This document shows, one piece after another, positions 42,789 to 51,994 of a stretch of 64,000 nt of DNA (its first letter is position 1; each line of letters begins with the position of its first letter). The position numbers and the translations under genes were made by a program. The DNA lies in the NCBI GenBank assembly GCA_025370075.1, contig CP073016.1, positions 310,001-374,000 on the forward strand. Direction: 5' to 3'. The notes beneath the pieces are model-generated. The model was not told the origin of the DNA. It worked only from the letters and a program-made list of their open reading frames with translations, and searched no databases. Origin of the DNA: Chryseotalea sp. WA131a. Its GTDB lineage: Bacteria; Bacteroidota; Bacteroidia; Cytophagales; Cyclobacteriaceae.

Positions 42789-43084
42789 GAAAAAGAAAAA
42801 TCTTTTGGGACGAAAATGCCCGCCTCTCTTTATTTGAACTGTATAAATATATTCGTGCTGATTCATTGACTAATGCTTTAAAGGTTAAACAGGAAATTTT
42901 GGCGTCCGTAAAAGTGCTATCAACCTATCCTGCGATTCATCCACCTGATAAGTTTAAACAGCTCACCGATGGAAACTTTAGAGCGTATGAAAAGCATCTC
43001 TACAGAATATCGTATCATGTTTCAAAATTTGAAGTAATCATTCTGAGAATTAGGCATGTTAGGCAAAAGCCAGAGAAGTATTGA
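42782..43084 (+). CDS. ParE/RelE-family toxin
   Basis: 100 residues. IFWDENARLSLFELYKYI at the N-terminus and FRAYEKHLYRISYHVSKFEVII then RIRHVRQKPEKY at the C-terminus give the ParE/RelE fold with its basic patch. Such toxins act on gyrase (ParE) or mRNA (RelE); the two cannot be separated by eye. It starts at ATG 42782 inside the antitoxin end. Confidence 0.85.
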   Translation: MVRKRKIFWDENARLSLFELYKYIRADSLTNALKVKQEILASVKVLSTYPAIHPPDKFKQLTDGNFRAYEKHLYRISYHVSKFEVIILRIRHVRQKPEKY

Positions 43085-43108
43085 ATAGCTGGGCAATTTC
43101 TACTAAAG

Positions 43109-44500
43109 CTAACGCTGATTCATCTGCAAAAAGTAATACCCAACCAACAAATCTGCATTCGGTCGGAAGGGGCGAGAGTAGACAAAAACTTCGTAGAAAT
43201 TTTCTGTTTCAAAGTGATTGCCTTCTAGCGAGGTATTTTCTTTTTTGGAATCGGTTAGGTATTGATAATTATACAAACCTTGCTTGATGAACTGGCGCGA
43301 TTCGTAAAAACCAGCCGAGTTGTAGTGCATCTTATTTTCATCGGTGCGTTGATAATTATTAAAAGCACCTACCACATAAACGGGTTCTGTTGCTTCCGGT
43401 ATTTTCAACAAAAAGTTTACATACAGGTAATTGCCCGTCAACGGTGCATCGCCAACATCCAGGTTTTCGATTAAGTAGTTTCCATTTAGGTCAGGGTATT
43501 GTGCATAAAATTGGTCGGTGCGCGGAGCATCGGTAGCCAAGTACAACTCATATGGTTTTACGAGCTTGTTGATTTTGCTAGTATTGGCACCGGGTGCTTG
43601 CAACGAGCGAAAATCTGCCCAGCGAAATTCATTGCCACCGTCAAATTGTTGAGCAGTATCAAAAAAGCGATACTCCAAACGATGTACAGCTTCATTAACA
43701 TTGTTAGGGGTTGGGTTGAATTTGGCATTGTCCCACCTGTAGTTTTGCCGCATCACCACGTGCACATTGTCCATGGGATTGATGATTTCCATGCTGCCAT
43801 ATTCTACATCAAAATTAAATTGTTGCTTGCCCCGTTGCAAAGTGCCACTGCCCGCAAATTGCGTGTCTTTGATTATAACCACTTGATTGGCATATACCAT
43901 AAAGCGTTTGGAAAGAATTAAATCAGACACCTCGCCATCACGGTAGACAATTAATAAATAATTGCCTGGCCACTTTACGGGCGGCACTTGGTACCGGTAA
44001 TGAATGTAGCGTGCGTGGGTATTGATGCTAAAGATGTAGTCTGTTATTGGGTTTTCATTGTAGTTTTCCAGAAAGTCGAGGTCGGCTAGGGTTGACTTGG
44101 TCCAATCAAAATTGCAGTGGATGAGTTTTACATAATAGCTGTTTCGATTGTCTTGAATGTCGTCAAACTCTAGCTGTAGAATTTGGTGCTCGAGTGGAAC
44201 AATGGATGGCTGTAGGTAATCGCGCGGGTTGCCGATGTTGGGATAAAGTTGTACGGTTTTTATTTGCCACTCGTAGGTTTTGTCCGTGTAGGAGAGCGTT
44301 TTTTGCGAGTAGGTGGTGAGGGAACACAAAACTAAGAATGTAATAATAGTTGTGTGCGAGCGTTCGGCTAGGGATAGTAGCGAAAATCCTTTTGCACAGG
44401 GGCACGGTGGGAGGCTGCAAAAGATTGTAGCGGATAGCCCGGCCTGAGCAGTAATGACTTGTGCATGAGGGCGAAGGAGCCGCATGAAAAATCTAAACAT
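43109..44500 (-). CDS. Type IX secretion system plug-type protein (DUF5103)
   Basis: 463 residues from the longest start; the natural start is probably near the hydrophobic segment TTIITFLVLCSLTTYSQ at about residue 50, which is a good signal peptide. The remainder (KTLSYTDKTYEWQIKTVQLY, LQLEFDD, YYVKLIHCNFDWTKS, then PVYVVGAFNNYQRTDENKM) is the DUF5103 family, related to the Plug that seals the SprA translocon of the type IX secretion system in Flavobacterium. It supports assigning the genome to Bacteroidota. Localisation is periplasmic or outer membrane. Confidence 0.88.
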   Translation of the reverse strand: MFRFFMRLLRPHAQVITAQAGLSATIFCSLPPCPCAKGFSLLSLAERSHTTIITFLVLCSLTTYSQKTLSYTDKTYEWQIKTVQLYPNIGNPRDYLQPSIVPLEHQILQLEFDDIQDNRNSYYVKLIHCNFDWTKSTLADLDFLENYNENPITDYIFSINTHARYIHYRYQVPPVKWPGNYLLIVYRDGEVSDLILSKRFMVYANQVVIIKDTQFAGSGTLQRGKQQFNFDVEYGSMEIINPMDNVHVVMRQNYRWDNAKFNPTPNNVNEAVHRLEYRFFDTAQQFDGGNEFRWADFRSLQAPGANTSKINKLVKPYELYLATDAPRTDQFYAQYPDLNGNYLIENLDVGDAPLTGNYLYVNFLLKIPEATEPVYVVGAFNNYQRTDENKMHYNSAGFYESRQFIKQGLYNYQYLTDSKKENTSLEGNHFETENFYEVFVYSRPFRPNADLLVGYYFLQMNQR

Positions 44501-44656
44501 AATTCAAAGCTAAAGGTTTTTGCTTGTTAATGGTAACTTTAGCAATGGTTGAGAAAAACCCTGACGGTAACGTTAGGATTAAACTAAATTCTAAAATCTT
44601 AACTTGGCTGTACAACCATTTGAAAAAAGCGCGTGTCTAACAAGCAGATAGGGTTC

Positions 44657-45217
44657 ATGCTCAACGAAAAGGAGCTTCTGGAAGGCTGCGCCAAAGGCGA
44701 CAGGGCCGCACAAAAGGCTTTGTATGAACGCTATTGCCGAAAAATGATGGTGATTTGCCAACGTTATGCGAAAACAACAGCTGAGGCGGAAGACATTTTG
44801 CAAGAAGGTTTTGTGAAGGTATTTGGGGCGATCAAATCATTTCGGGGTGAGTCGGCACTGGGCACGTGGATAACGCGGATTATGATCAATACGGCACTCA
44901 ACTCGCAGCGACAAAAATTATACATGCTGCCGATGGTGGACTTGACGGAAGTGAGTTTGCCCGAGCGAGAAGAGGTCATTCTGGCGCAGTTTCGTTTGGA
45001 AGAATTGGTAGCCATCATTCAATCGCTGCCCGATGGATGCCGAGTGGTTTTCAACTTATTCGCCATTGAGGGATATGGACACAATGAGATTGCCAAGATG
45101 ATGAACATCAGCGAAGGCACTTCGAAATCGCAGTACAACAGGGCCAAGAGTTTGCTTCGGACAAAGCTGGAGGCGCAACAACAGAAATATGAAGAGTTCG
45201 GAAAATCGAAAATTTGA
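44657..45217 (+). CDS. ECF-type RNA polymerase sigma factor
   Basis: 186 residues from ATG 44657 (a GTG at 44633 is also in frame). Region 2 is AQKALYERYCRKMMVICQRY, then DILQEGFVKVFGAIKSF; region 4 is QSLPDGCRVVFNLFAIEGY, then HNEIAKMMNISEGTSKSQYN. It overlaps the next gene by 29 bp, so the downstream membrane protein is almost certainly its regulator. ECF factors of this kind respond to envelope conditions. Confidence 0.93.
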   Translation: MLNEKELLEGCAKGDRAAQKALYERYCRKMMVICQRYAKTTAEAEDILQEGFVKVFGAIKSFRGESALGTWITRIMINTALNSQRQKLYMLPMVDLTEVSLPEREEVILAQFRLEELVAIIQSLPDGCRVVFNLFAIEGYGHNEIAKMMNISEGTSKSQYNRAKSLLRTKLEAQQQKYEEFGKSKI

Positions 45218-46805
45218 GGAAGCGTGGAAGAAGGCTTTTGCCGATGCCGAAGGGAACGTGAGTGACTCGGTATGGAATAACATTGATTCGCAATTGGTGC
45301 GTGCCGAAAGCGGAGAGATGAAAAAGCGCATAGTGTTTTATAAGTGGTTGGCTGCTGCTTCGGTGGTGTTTGCGCTGGGTGTGGGTGGGGTTTTTGTGTA
45401 TCGAAATAGTTTTGAGGATAAAGATGGAAGTCGGCAGTCCTCGTTCGCTCAAGCTTCGGAGGATAAATTTGAAGCAGGCAAGGGTGAGGAGGTTGACAAC
45501 GGGAAGTTGACAATAGTCAAGGAGCAAGGAGAGGTTGGCAGTCGTGACGCTTTGGGTGAGGACGCTGACATTTATCGTCAGGGTAGGCAGTCCTCCATCG
45601 CTGCAGCTAAGGAGGATAAATTGGCAGTAGGCAGTGTTGAAAAAATTGACAAAGCACAATTAGCAGTTGATAAAAATAAGGTGGGAAAAGTAGGCGATCC
45701 TGATGCTTTGGTTCAAGTTATTGACATTCATCGTCAGAATGGACAGAGAATGGTAGGCAAGGGTGAAGCGGTTGAAAATGGGAAGGGAATGTCTAAGACT
45801 GATGGGGAGAAAAAACTGGGCGATGAAAAGTTTTTGACAGAACAAACAACGGAAGCCTCACTTGCTATAGTAGAAGAACCATTAAAAGAAGAAGCAAAAT
45901 CAGCAGAAGTAAAATCAATGAATGAGTTGACTGGGTCCAGTCAAACAGGGGTGACAGCGATAATCCCTACCGAAAATATTTTGAAAGAAACCGATACGGT
46001 AGCATTTATTGAGAGTCCAATTAAAATTGCTAAGGTTGAAGAACTAAAATCGGATGAAGAGAAAAAGGTTGTTAAAAAAGTAGTAGAAGAAAATTGGTGG
46101 GCAGCTGTCAGTGGTTCGGCCGGAAGTTATGATCCGAATGGGGGGGCAGCTAGCTCCAGCAGTTTACTGCGCAATGCGCCCGCAGGTACATTTTCACCAA
46201 GTGCGTCACAGAATAACACGGCATCGCTGGGCACTGCCTATTCGTATGGTGTAAATTTTGGAAAGCGAATTACCCCACGCTGGGTGCTTATTTCCGGAGT
46301 AGGGTTTTTGAGCCAGTCGATCAACTATCCATCGAACCAAGCGGTGTTTAATGCTAGCCAAGCGCAAGCATTTTCGGCAGATGCTAGCAAACTTTCCAAT
46401 TCAAATGGTACGACAGCAGCACCCATCAATTCATACGAGCTAAACAGCATCAACGAATTTATCACCGTGCCATTGCAGGCAGGTTATTTAATTGTGAACA
46501 AGAAAATAGGTGTACAACTGAATGCAGGTGTTGCCAGCGATATTTTTGTTCGCAATTCGTTGGTAGACCCAACCAGCCGATTGTCAACCAATACCCAAAC
46601 TGCCGGAGAAAACTCAACCTACAGAACTTTTAATTGGACGGGGTTGGTAGGAACCGAGTTAAGCTACAGAATTTCCAATCATTATCGGATTTCGGTTATT
46701 CCAGGTATGCGCTATTCTTTCAATTCTATTTTAAAACCTACCGTGGGCGGTACTATCACTCCGTTGATTTGGGATGTAGGGTTTAGGTTCAGATATATTT
46801 TTTAG
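45189..46805 (+). CDS. Membrane regulator with repeat linker and beta-barrel-like C-terminus
   Basis: 538 residues. Residues 1-50 are cytoplasmic (KFEEAWKKAF, SDSVWNNID), a typical anti-sigma start; a helix at about 54-72 crosses the inner membrane. Residues about 75-300 are a long charged linker with degenerate repeats. The last 230 residues (from WWAAVSGSAG) look like an outer-membrane barrel ending VGFRFRYIF. Proteins with this plan occur next to ECF sigma genes in Bacteroidota, and seem to connect the outer membrane to the sigma factor. That role is inferred from position. Confidence 0.82.
   Translation: MKSSENRKFEEAWKKAFADAEGNVSDSVWNNIDSQLVRAESGEMKKRIVFYKWLAAASVVFALGVGGVFVYRNSFEDKDGSRQSSFAQASEDKFEAGKGEEVDNGKLTIVKEQGEVGSRDALGEDADIYRQGRQSSIAAAKEDKLAVGSVEKIDKAQLAVDKNKVGKVGDPDALVQVIDIHRQNGQRMVGKGEAVENGKGMSKTDGEKKLGDEKFLTEQTTEASLAIVEEPLKEEAKSAEVKSMNELTGSSQTGVTAIIPTENILKETDTVAFIESPIKIAKVEELKSDEEKKVVKKVVEENWWAAVSGSAGSYDPNGGAASSSSLLRNAPAGTFSPSASQNNTASLGTAYSYGVNFGKRITPRWVLISGVGFLSQSINYPSNQAVFNASQAQAFSADASKLSNSNGTTAAPINSYELNSINEFITVPLQAGYLIVNKKIGVQLNAGVASDIFVRNSLVDPTSRLSTNTQTAGENSTYRTFNWTGLVGTELSYRISNHYRISVIPGMRYSFNSILKPTVGGTITPLIWDVGFRFRYIF
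45418..45780 (+). repeat. Degenerate tandem repeats inside the regulator's linker
   Basis: Two and a half related blocks of about 52 codons: RQSSFAQASEDKFEAGKG and RQSSIAAAKEDKLAVGS, then RDALGEDADIYRQ and PDALVQVIDIHRQ. The DNA of the first blocks has the GTCCTC(N)CTTCGGAGGA palindromic flavour of scattered repeats, which may have been captured into the gene. Confidence 0.6.
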
Positions 46806-46885
46806 GAGACTGGGTTGCACGTCTTGGTGAACGTGTAACAATGTTATAGATAGGTGATGAATAATTTACTGTTAATGTTGAAACT

Positions 46886-47008
46886 ATGAAAAATACTATT
46901 GTGTGGATTACCGATGTCCTTTTCCTGACTACAATCACTGTTTTGTTTTGGTTACTGATTCCGATGACGAGTTTGTTTTGGGGAAAGAAGTTTTTGTACA
47001 AAGCATAG
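46886..47008 (+). CDS. Possible small membrane peptide
   Basis: 40 residues: MKNTIVWITDVLFLTTITVL then FWLLIPMTSLFWGKKFLYKA. One long hydrophobic helix with a basic end. It sits in the 270-bp gap between the regulator and the LVIVD gene. Size and composition are plausible, but nothing else supports it. Confidence 0.3.
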   Translation: MKNTIVWITDVLFLTTITVLFWLLIPMTSLFWGKKFLYKA

Positions 47009-47077
47009 CGTAATTTAGTTGGTCTCTCCAACCTATCTCAGGGTTAACGTGTCAAACATGAATAAATACCTTCTGCC

Positions 47078-48361
47078 ATGAAAAAGAAAACCGCTCTCCC
47101 CGTTGTATTATTACTATTGCTCCTAATTCCTTTTGCTTGCGAAGACAAGTATGAGGTTGAGCAAAAGTATTCATACTTTGAGCCGATCTATACCACCGCG
47201 GCTGAGATACGAGCTTCGGTAGGAGTGGTGGCTCCGCAAGAGATCAAAGAAGCAGGCAAAATTTATATCAAAGACAATTGGCTTTTTGTGAATGAGGTGG
47301 GCAAGGGCATCCACGTTATTGATAATAGTAATCCGAAGGCACCCGTCACTAAAAATTTCCTAAACATTCCTGGTAATTACGATTTGGCAGTGAAAGGTAA
47401 TATTCTCTATGCCGACAGTTATATTGATTTGCTGGCCATTGATATTTCGGACAAGTCAGATATCAAAATTGTAAAACGATTGGAAGGGATTTTTTCAGTA
47501 TACAACAGGATGGGTTCAGGAATAGATCCTGTAAAGGGAATTATCACTAGCTGGAAGGAAAAGGAGAACGTGACAGTCACAACCTCAAGAAATCAAATTC
47601 AACCATGGGGAGGTTTTTGGATGCGGAGTGATGTGGTGGCATTTAGTCAGGTTTCAAGTATGAAAACAGCATCCGTTCCGGGTAATCCTGCTACTACTGG
47701 AATTGGCGGCTCAATGGCTCGCTTCACCATCGAAGGCGATTATCTATACATGCTCGATGCCGGCAATGTGCATTCGGTAAGTATTAAGACATTGGAAAAC
47801 CCCATCGCGAAAAGCAAAAACATGATCGCGTGGGACATTGAAACCATTTTTCCGCATGAGGGAAAATTGTTTTTTGGCGCACAAAGTGGTATGTATATTT
47901 TCGGATTGGATGATCCCGAAAAACCAACTCAAATCAGTCGCTATGCGCACGTGCGTAGCTGCGACCCAGTGGTAGTAGAAGGCGACCTTGCGTATGTAAC
48001 GCTGCGTTCGGGCACAACCTGCCAAGGATTTACCAATCAATTGGAAGTGATCGATATCAAAGATTTAACCAATCCGGTGTTGTTAAAAATCTATCCGATG
48101 ACGAACCCACACGGCCTTGGCATCGACAATAAAAATCTTTTTATATGCGATGGCGATGATGGATTAAAGATTTATGACGCCACTGACCATTTAAAAATTT
48201 CGGATAATCAATTGGCGCACTATAAAAACATCAATACCTACGATGTTATTCCCTACAACAACGTTGCCATTATGACGGGCAAAGATGGGATCTATCAATT
48301 TGATTATTCCAACCCAAAAGATATTAAGTTGTTGAGTAAGGTCATGATTTCAAATCAGTAA
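47078..48361 (+). CDS. LVIVD-repeat lipoprotein
   Basis: 427 residues. The signal ends LLLLLIPFAC (lipoprotein). The body is a beta-propeller of LVIVD-type repeats, for example INKNWLFVNEVGKGIHVIDN-like, LLAIDISDKSDIKIVKRL and LEVIDIKDLTNPVLL. Such proteins are cell-surface lipoproteins of unknown ligand, frequent in Bacteroidota. Followed after 3 bp by a small exported protein gene; likely an operon. Confidence 0.87.
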   Translation: MKKKTALPVVLLLLLLIPFACEDKYEVEQKYSYFEPIYTTAAEIRASVGVVAPQEIKEAGKIYIKDNWLFVNEVGKGIHVIDNSNPKAPVTKNFLNIPGNYDLAVKGNILYADSYIDLLAIDISDKSDIKIVKRLEGIFSVYNRMGSGIDPVKGIITSWKEKENVTVTTSRNQIQPWGGFWMRSDVVAFSQVSSMKTASVPGNPATTGIGGSMARFTIEGDYLYMLDAGNVHSVSIKTLENPIAKSKNMIAWDIETIFPHEGKLFFGAQSGMYIFGLDDPEKPTQISRYAHVRSCDPVVVEGDLAYVTLRSGTTCQGFTNQLEVIDIKDLTNPVLLKIYPMTNPHGLGIDNKNLFICDGDDGLKIYDATDHLKISDNQLAHYKNINTYDVIPYNNVAIMTGKDGIYQFDYSNPKDIKLLSKVMISNQ

Positions 48362-48364
48362 ACG

Positions 48365-48955
48365 ATGCGGTTAATTTTTTTCTTGATAGCTGGATTCATT
48401 TCAAATCTTCTTTTCGCTCAGTCAAAAATGGATTCTGCGAAGTTTAAAAAGCATTATTTTGGTACAGTACTGAGCGGTATTCAAGCAGGGTGCACCAATT
48501 GCATCACAGGCAATCAACTAACGGCATCTGCTTATCTGATTAATGGCGTACAGTTTACCAAGCGTTTTTCGGTAGGAATAGGAGTGGGTGCGGATAGCTA
48601 TCAACAATGGAAAACGATGCCGTTGTTTCTACATCTGTCTGAAAAAATTGCTGGAACTAAAAATGGCCTCCTCCTTCAATTAAATGTGGGCCATGCATGG
48701 GCTTGGTTCGATCGACAAGAATATACATTTCCCAACTTTAAACAAGTGGGTGGCTTAATGGTTCATCCTGCTATTACGTATCAGGTTGGATTAGAAAAAT
48801 GGAATCTAAATTTTTCGGTTGGGTACAAAACACAACCTGCTAGTTATTCCACGCGTTATGAGTATCAGTCTTTCCAAGGAATGCAGTACTACGATACGAA
48901 TATCAAAAATGAATTTAACCGATTGGTGATTCAGATTGGTTTTGGGTGGAGGTAG
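48365..48955 (+). CDS. Exported protein, possibly a small outer-membrane barrel
   Basis: 196 residues with a signal peptide (MRLIFFLIAGFISNLLFAQ). A CTNC pair occurs near residue 40, then alternating strands (RFSVGIGVGADSYQQWKTMP; LLQLNVGHAWAW; KWNLNFSVGYKTQP), ending in a strand with terminal aromatic (LVIQIGFGWR). This resembles a compact beta-barrel of unknown role. Three bp after the LVIVD gene. Confidence 0.75.
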   Translation: MRLIFFLIAGFISNLLFAQSKMDSAKFKKHYFGTVLSGIQAGCTNCITGNQLTASAYLINGVQFTKRFSVGIGVGADSYQQWKTMPLFLHLSEKIAGTKNGLLLQLNVGHAWAWFDRQEYTFPNFKQVGGLMVHPAITYQVGLEKWNLNFSVGYKTQPASYSTRYEYQSFQGMQYYDTNIKNEFNRLVIQIGFGWR

Positions 48956-49010
48956 GGATTGGGTATTGGGTATTGGGGCTTGGGTATTAGGCATTAGGCA
49001 TTAGGCCGAT
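48955..49010. repeat. Short low-complexity repeat
   Basis: Runs of GGGTATT and AGGCATT (GGGTATTGGGTATTGGGG, then GTATTAGGCATTAGGCATTA). Slippage-type repeat between convergent genes. Confidence 0.7.
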
Positions 49011-49036
49011 ACTGATTATTACCACTTACCAAATCA

Positions 49037-50959
49037 CTACCCCCCGAGTTCCTCTATCTCCAACGCAATCGACTCCCATCTTTTGTTCTCCTCTTCTAGC
49101 TGCCCATCTACTTTTTCGAATTGCTGCTGTACCACCGTCAACTTTTCAAAATCTCCATACACCTCTGGCTTGGCCATTTCCACTTCAATGGCTTCTTTTT
49201 CATTTTGAATCTTTTGAATAGTGTCTTCTACTTTTTTTAATTCTTTATGTAGGTCAGCAATCTTTTTTTGATTGTTGGGCGAAGAATTTTGCGTGGTCTC
49301 CTTTTTCTGTTCCTTTCGTGTATCTGGTTTTGATTGTTTTTTCTCTACCGGCTTGGCATCTTCCAAATTTTTCTTGCGCCAATATTCATACTCTTCGTAG
49401 GTGCCCGGGTATTCCTTTATCTGATGGTCTTCGATGTACCAAATCTTATTGGCCACTTGGCTCACAAAGTGACGATTGTGAGAGACCACTACAAAACTGC
49501 CTTGGTATTGCTGCAACGCTTGAATGAGAATGTTCTCCGAAATAAAATCCAAGTGGTTGGTTGGTTCATCCAACAACAAAAAATTTGCTTCCGAAATCAA
49601 TGTCTTCGCCAATGCCACGCGCGATTTCTCTCCACCTGAAAGCACTTTTATTTTTTTGTAAACATCATCATCTGAAAACAGAAAGCAACCCAACACCCCG
49701 CGCAACTCTTGTTCCGTTTTGGCACTGCCGGCTTGTTTTAATTCCTCTAAGATTTCATTGTCAACGCGTAGCGACTCCAATTGATGCTGGGCATAAAATC
49801 CGTAAATCACATTGTAGCCAATGGTTCGCTCGCCACCTACAGACTCGGTGTTGGCAATGATTCGCAGCAGGGTAGACTTACCTTTTCCGTTCGCTCCAAT
49901 CAATGCAATCTTATCGCCCCGCTCAATGGTTGCATTTGTTTTGGTTAAGATGTCCAGCGGGCCGTATGCTTTCGAAATGTCTTTCAGGGTTACAACATGC
50001 CTGCCCGAAGGTTGCTTAAAGGTAAAGCGGAAGTTTACTTCGGCTACATCGCTCACCACTTCTTCAATCATGTCCATGCGGTTCAGTGCCTTTACTCGCG
50101 ATTGTACTTGTTTGGATTTGGTTGCCTTCGCGCGAAAGCGTTCAATGAATCGCTCGGTTTGTCTGATTTTTGCTTGCTGATTTTCGTATGCCCCTTGCTG
50201 AATTTCTTCGCGCATTTGTTTCTCTTGCAAATAAAAAGAGTAGTTGCCTTCGTAGGTTACCAGTTGCTCTTGGGTAACGTCTACCGTTTTGCTGATCACG
50301 TTGTCCAAAAAAGTTCGATCGTGCGAAACCACAATCACCGCGCCTTCATAATTGCGCAAATAATCTTCTACCCACTCAATGGAGGGAAGGTCCAAGTGGT
50401 TGGTAGGCTCATCGAGCATCAGGCACGAAGGTTTTTCTAGCAGCAACTTAGCCAGCATCACCCGCATGCGCCACCCGCCCGAAAATTCTTTTAGCGGCCG
50501 GTGCAAGTCTTGTGTACTGAATCCAATCCCTTCCAACACTTCTTCGGCTTTCGATTGCATGGTGTAGCCATCCAACTGCTCAAATTTTTCTTGCAGTTTG
50601 GTGAGTTTCTCTACTAGCTCATCGGAATATTCTGTTTCTAATTTATGAAGTGTGTTTTCTAATTGCCGTTGCGTATCTACTGCATCTTTAAATGCACCCA
50701 TTGCCACCGTTAAAATAGCATCATCGCTTTGGTAGGAGAGCAGGTCCTGGTTCAAAAAGCCTAGTGTACAATCTTTTGCTTTGCTGATGGAGCCGCTATC
50801 GATCGTTAAATCACCGTTGATGATTTTGAGCAAAGTCGATTTGCCGCGCCCGTTCAAGCCAATCAACCCAATTTTGTCGTTAGGTTTGATGAACATAGAG
50901 GCATTTTGGTAAAGTGCGCGTCCGCCAATGAAATAAGAGATGTTGGAAATTGAAATCAT
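49037..50959 (-). CDS. ABC-F family ATPase
   Basis: 640 residues with two ATPase domains and no membrane part. First P-loop GLNGRGKSTLL (about 34-44) and second GANGKGKSTLL (about 352); signatures FSGGWRMR and LSGGEKSR; linker with basic helices (RFIERFRAKATKSKQVQSR), and a C-terminal coiled coil of about 90 residues. ABC-F proteins act on the ribosome, relieving stalls; resistance members exist. The C-terminal coiled coil resembles Uup more than EttA, so this is the likely subgroup. Confidence 0.92.
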   Translation of the reverse strand: MISISNISYFIGGRALYQNASMFIKPNDKIGLIGLNGRGKSTLLKIINGDLTIDSGSISKAKDCTLGFLNQDLLSYQSDDAILTVAMGAFKDAVDTQRQLENTLHKLETEYSDELVEKLTKLQEKFEQLDGYTMQSKAEEVLEGIGFSTQDLHRPLKEFSGGWRMRVMLAKLLLEKPSCLMLDEPTNHLDLPSIEWVEDYLRNYEGAVIVVSHDRTFLDNVISKTVDVTQEQLVTYEGNYSFYLQEKQMREEIQQGAYENQQAKIRQTERFIERFRAKATKSKQVQSRVKALNRMDMIEEVVSDVAEVNFRFTFKQPSGRHVVTLKDISKAYGPLDILTKTNATIERGDKIALIGANGKGKSTLLRIIANTESVGGERTIGYNVIYGFYAQHQLESLRVDNEILEELKQAGSAKTEQELRGVLGCFLFSDDDVYKKIKVLSGGEKSRVALAKTLISEANFLLLDEPTNHLDFISENILIQALQQYQGSFVVVSHNRHFVSQVANKIWYIEDHQIKEYPGTYEEYEYWRKKNLEDAKPVEKKQSKPDTRKEQKKETTQNSSPNNQKKIADLHKELKKVEDTIQKIQNEKEAIEVEMAKPEVYGDFEKLTVVQQQFEKVDGQLEEENKRWESIALEIEELGG

Positions 50960-51060
50960 GGTCTATTTGAGGGCGCAAAGGTACAAAAGGGTATTCATGT
51001 ATTCTGTCAGGAATGAATACATTTCGATAGTTTTGTAAAATATACCAACAAATTTTTACG

Positions 51061-51830
51061 GTGAAGTTTCCCTTTTCGCTTACAGAAGTAAAATCCATTG
51101 ATCGGCCTACCGCTTGGGTGGCTGTTGGCAGTGTGTTTTGCCTCGTTGGCATTCGCTTTTTTGGCAACGCTGAGTATGTGAAAAGCTTGAATGGTATTTT
51201 TCAAATGGCAGGCCTTCCTCGTTATACGATCTTATTTTTCAGAAATTGTTTCGGGAAGTTCATTCTTCCTTTTGGCAGATGGCCTATTGGGCGATCGTTA
51301 CCTTATTTTTTTATTTGATCGTGCCGATGCTCATTATCAAAAAAGTTTTTAAGCAATCGTTGCGAAATTTTGGCTTGAAGCAGAAAGAAATGTTTGGCTA
51401 TTCTGCAGTGTACTTGTCTGCGCTTGCTGTGATTTTGCCTGTGGTGGTCATGGTTTCTTTTTCTCCCGCCTTTCGCGCTACTTATCCCTTTTATTTTCCG
51501 GTTGATCGAGCCGATATGTTTCCCTATTTTTTTAGCTGGGAGTGTTTGTACCTGTTGCAATTTTTTGGCTTAGAATTTTTCTTTCGTGGCTTTATGATCC
51601 ACGGTTTGAAAGACAAGCTCGGTATATATTCCGTATTTGTAATGACCATTCCGTATTGCATGATTCATTTTGGAAAACCCTTGCCAGAATGTGTAGGCTC
51701 GATCGGTGCGGGGTTGTTCTTAGGTATGATGAGCTACAAAACGGGTTCTGTTTGGATGGGCGCATTTTTGCACATGGCCGTGGCCATCAGCATGGATGTG
51801 TTGAGCCTGTGGCATAGAGGGTATTTCTAG
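51061..51830 (+). pseudogene. CPBP-family intramembrane protease, frameshifted
   Basis: Two adjoining frames join into one family-typical protein. The first (51061 on) gives MKFPFSLTEVKSIDR to RYTILFFR; the second, one base off and entering near 51245, gives KLFREVHSSFWQMAYWAIVT to the stop at 51830. Motifs of the CPBP/Abi proteases are in the second part: LEFFFRGFMIHGL (Glu and Arg) and YCMIHFGKPLPE (His). The shift lies near TTATTTTTCAG, a T run, so a sequencing or recent slip error is possible. If real, the gene is inactive unless recoded. Confidence 0.75.
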
Positions 51831-51837
51831 AATTTAC

Positions 51838-51913
51838 TTAACCGCAAAGGACGCAGAGAAGCGCAGAGTAGTACCGAATAAGCCTTTGCGGATCTTCGCG
51901 CCCTCAGCGGTTA
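51838..51913. repeat. Imperfect palindrome of the AACCGCAAAGG type
   Basis: TTAACCGC at the left pairs with GCGGTTA at the right, with GCAAAGG...CCTTTGC inside. The sequence ACCGCAAAGGACGCAGAGAA belongs to a widespread dispersed repeat type in bacteria. Confidence 0.75.
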
Positions 51914-51994
51914 GATTTTAAATACCATTCATCTAAAAATTGATTTTCTTTTGTTGAATCCATCCGTAACTTGTCAACCTTAATAAATTAAAGC

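Noticed and set aside
42456..43108. CRISPR repeats next to cas6
   Set aside because: The interval contains only a toxin-antitoxin pair and no direct repeats.
51838..51913. Palindrome as a terminator
   Set aside because: There is no T run and the sequence is of a widespread dispersed repeat type.
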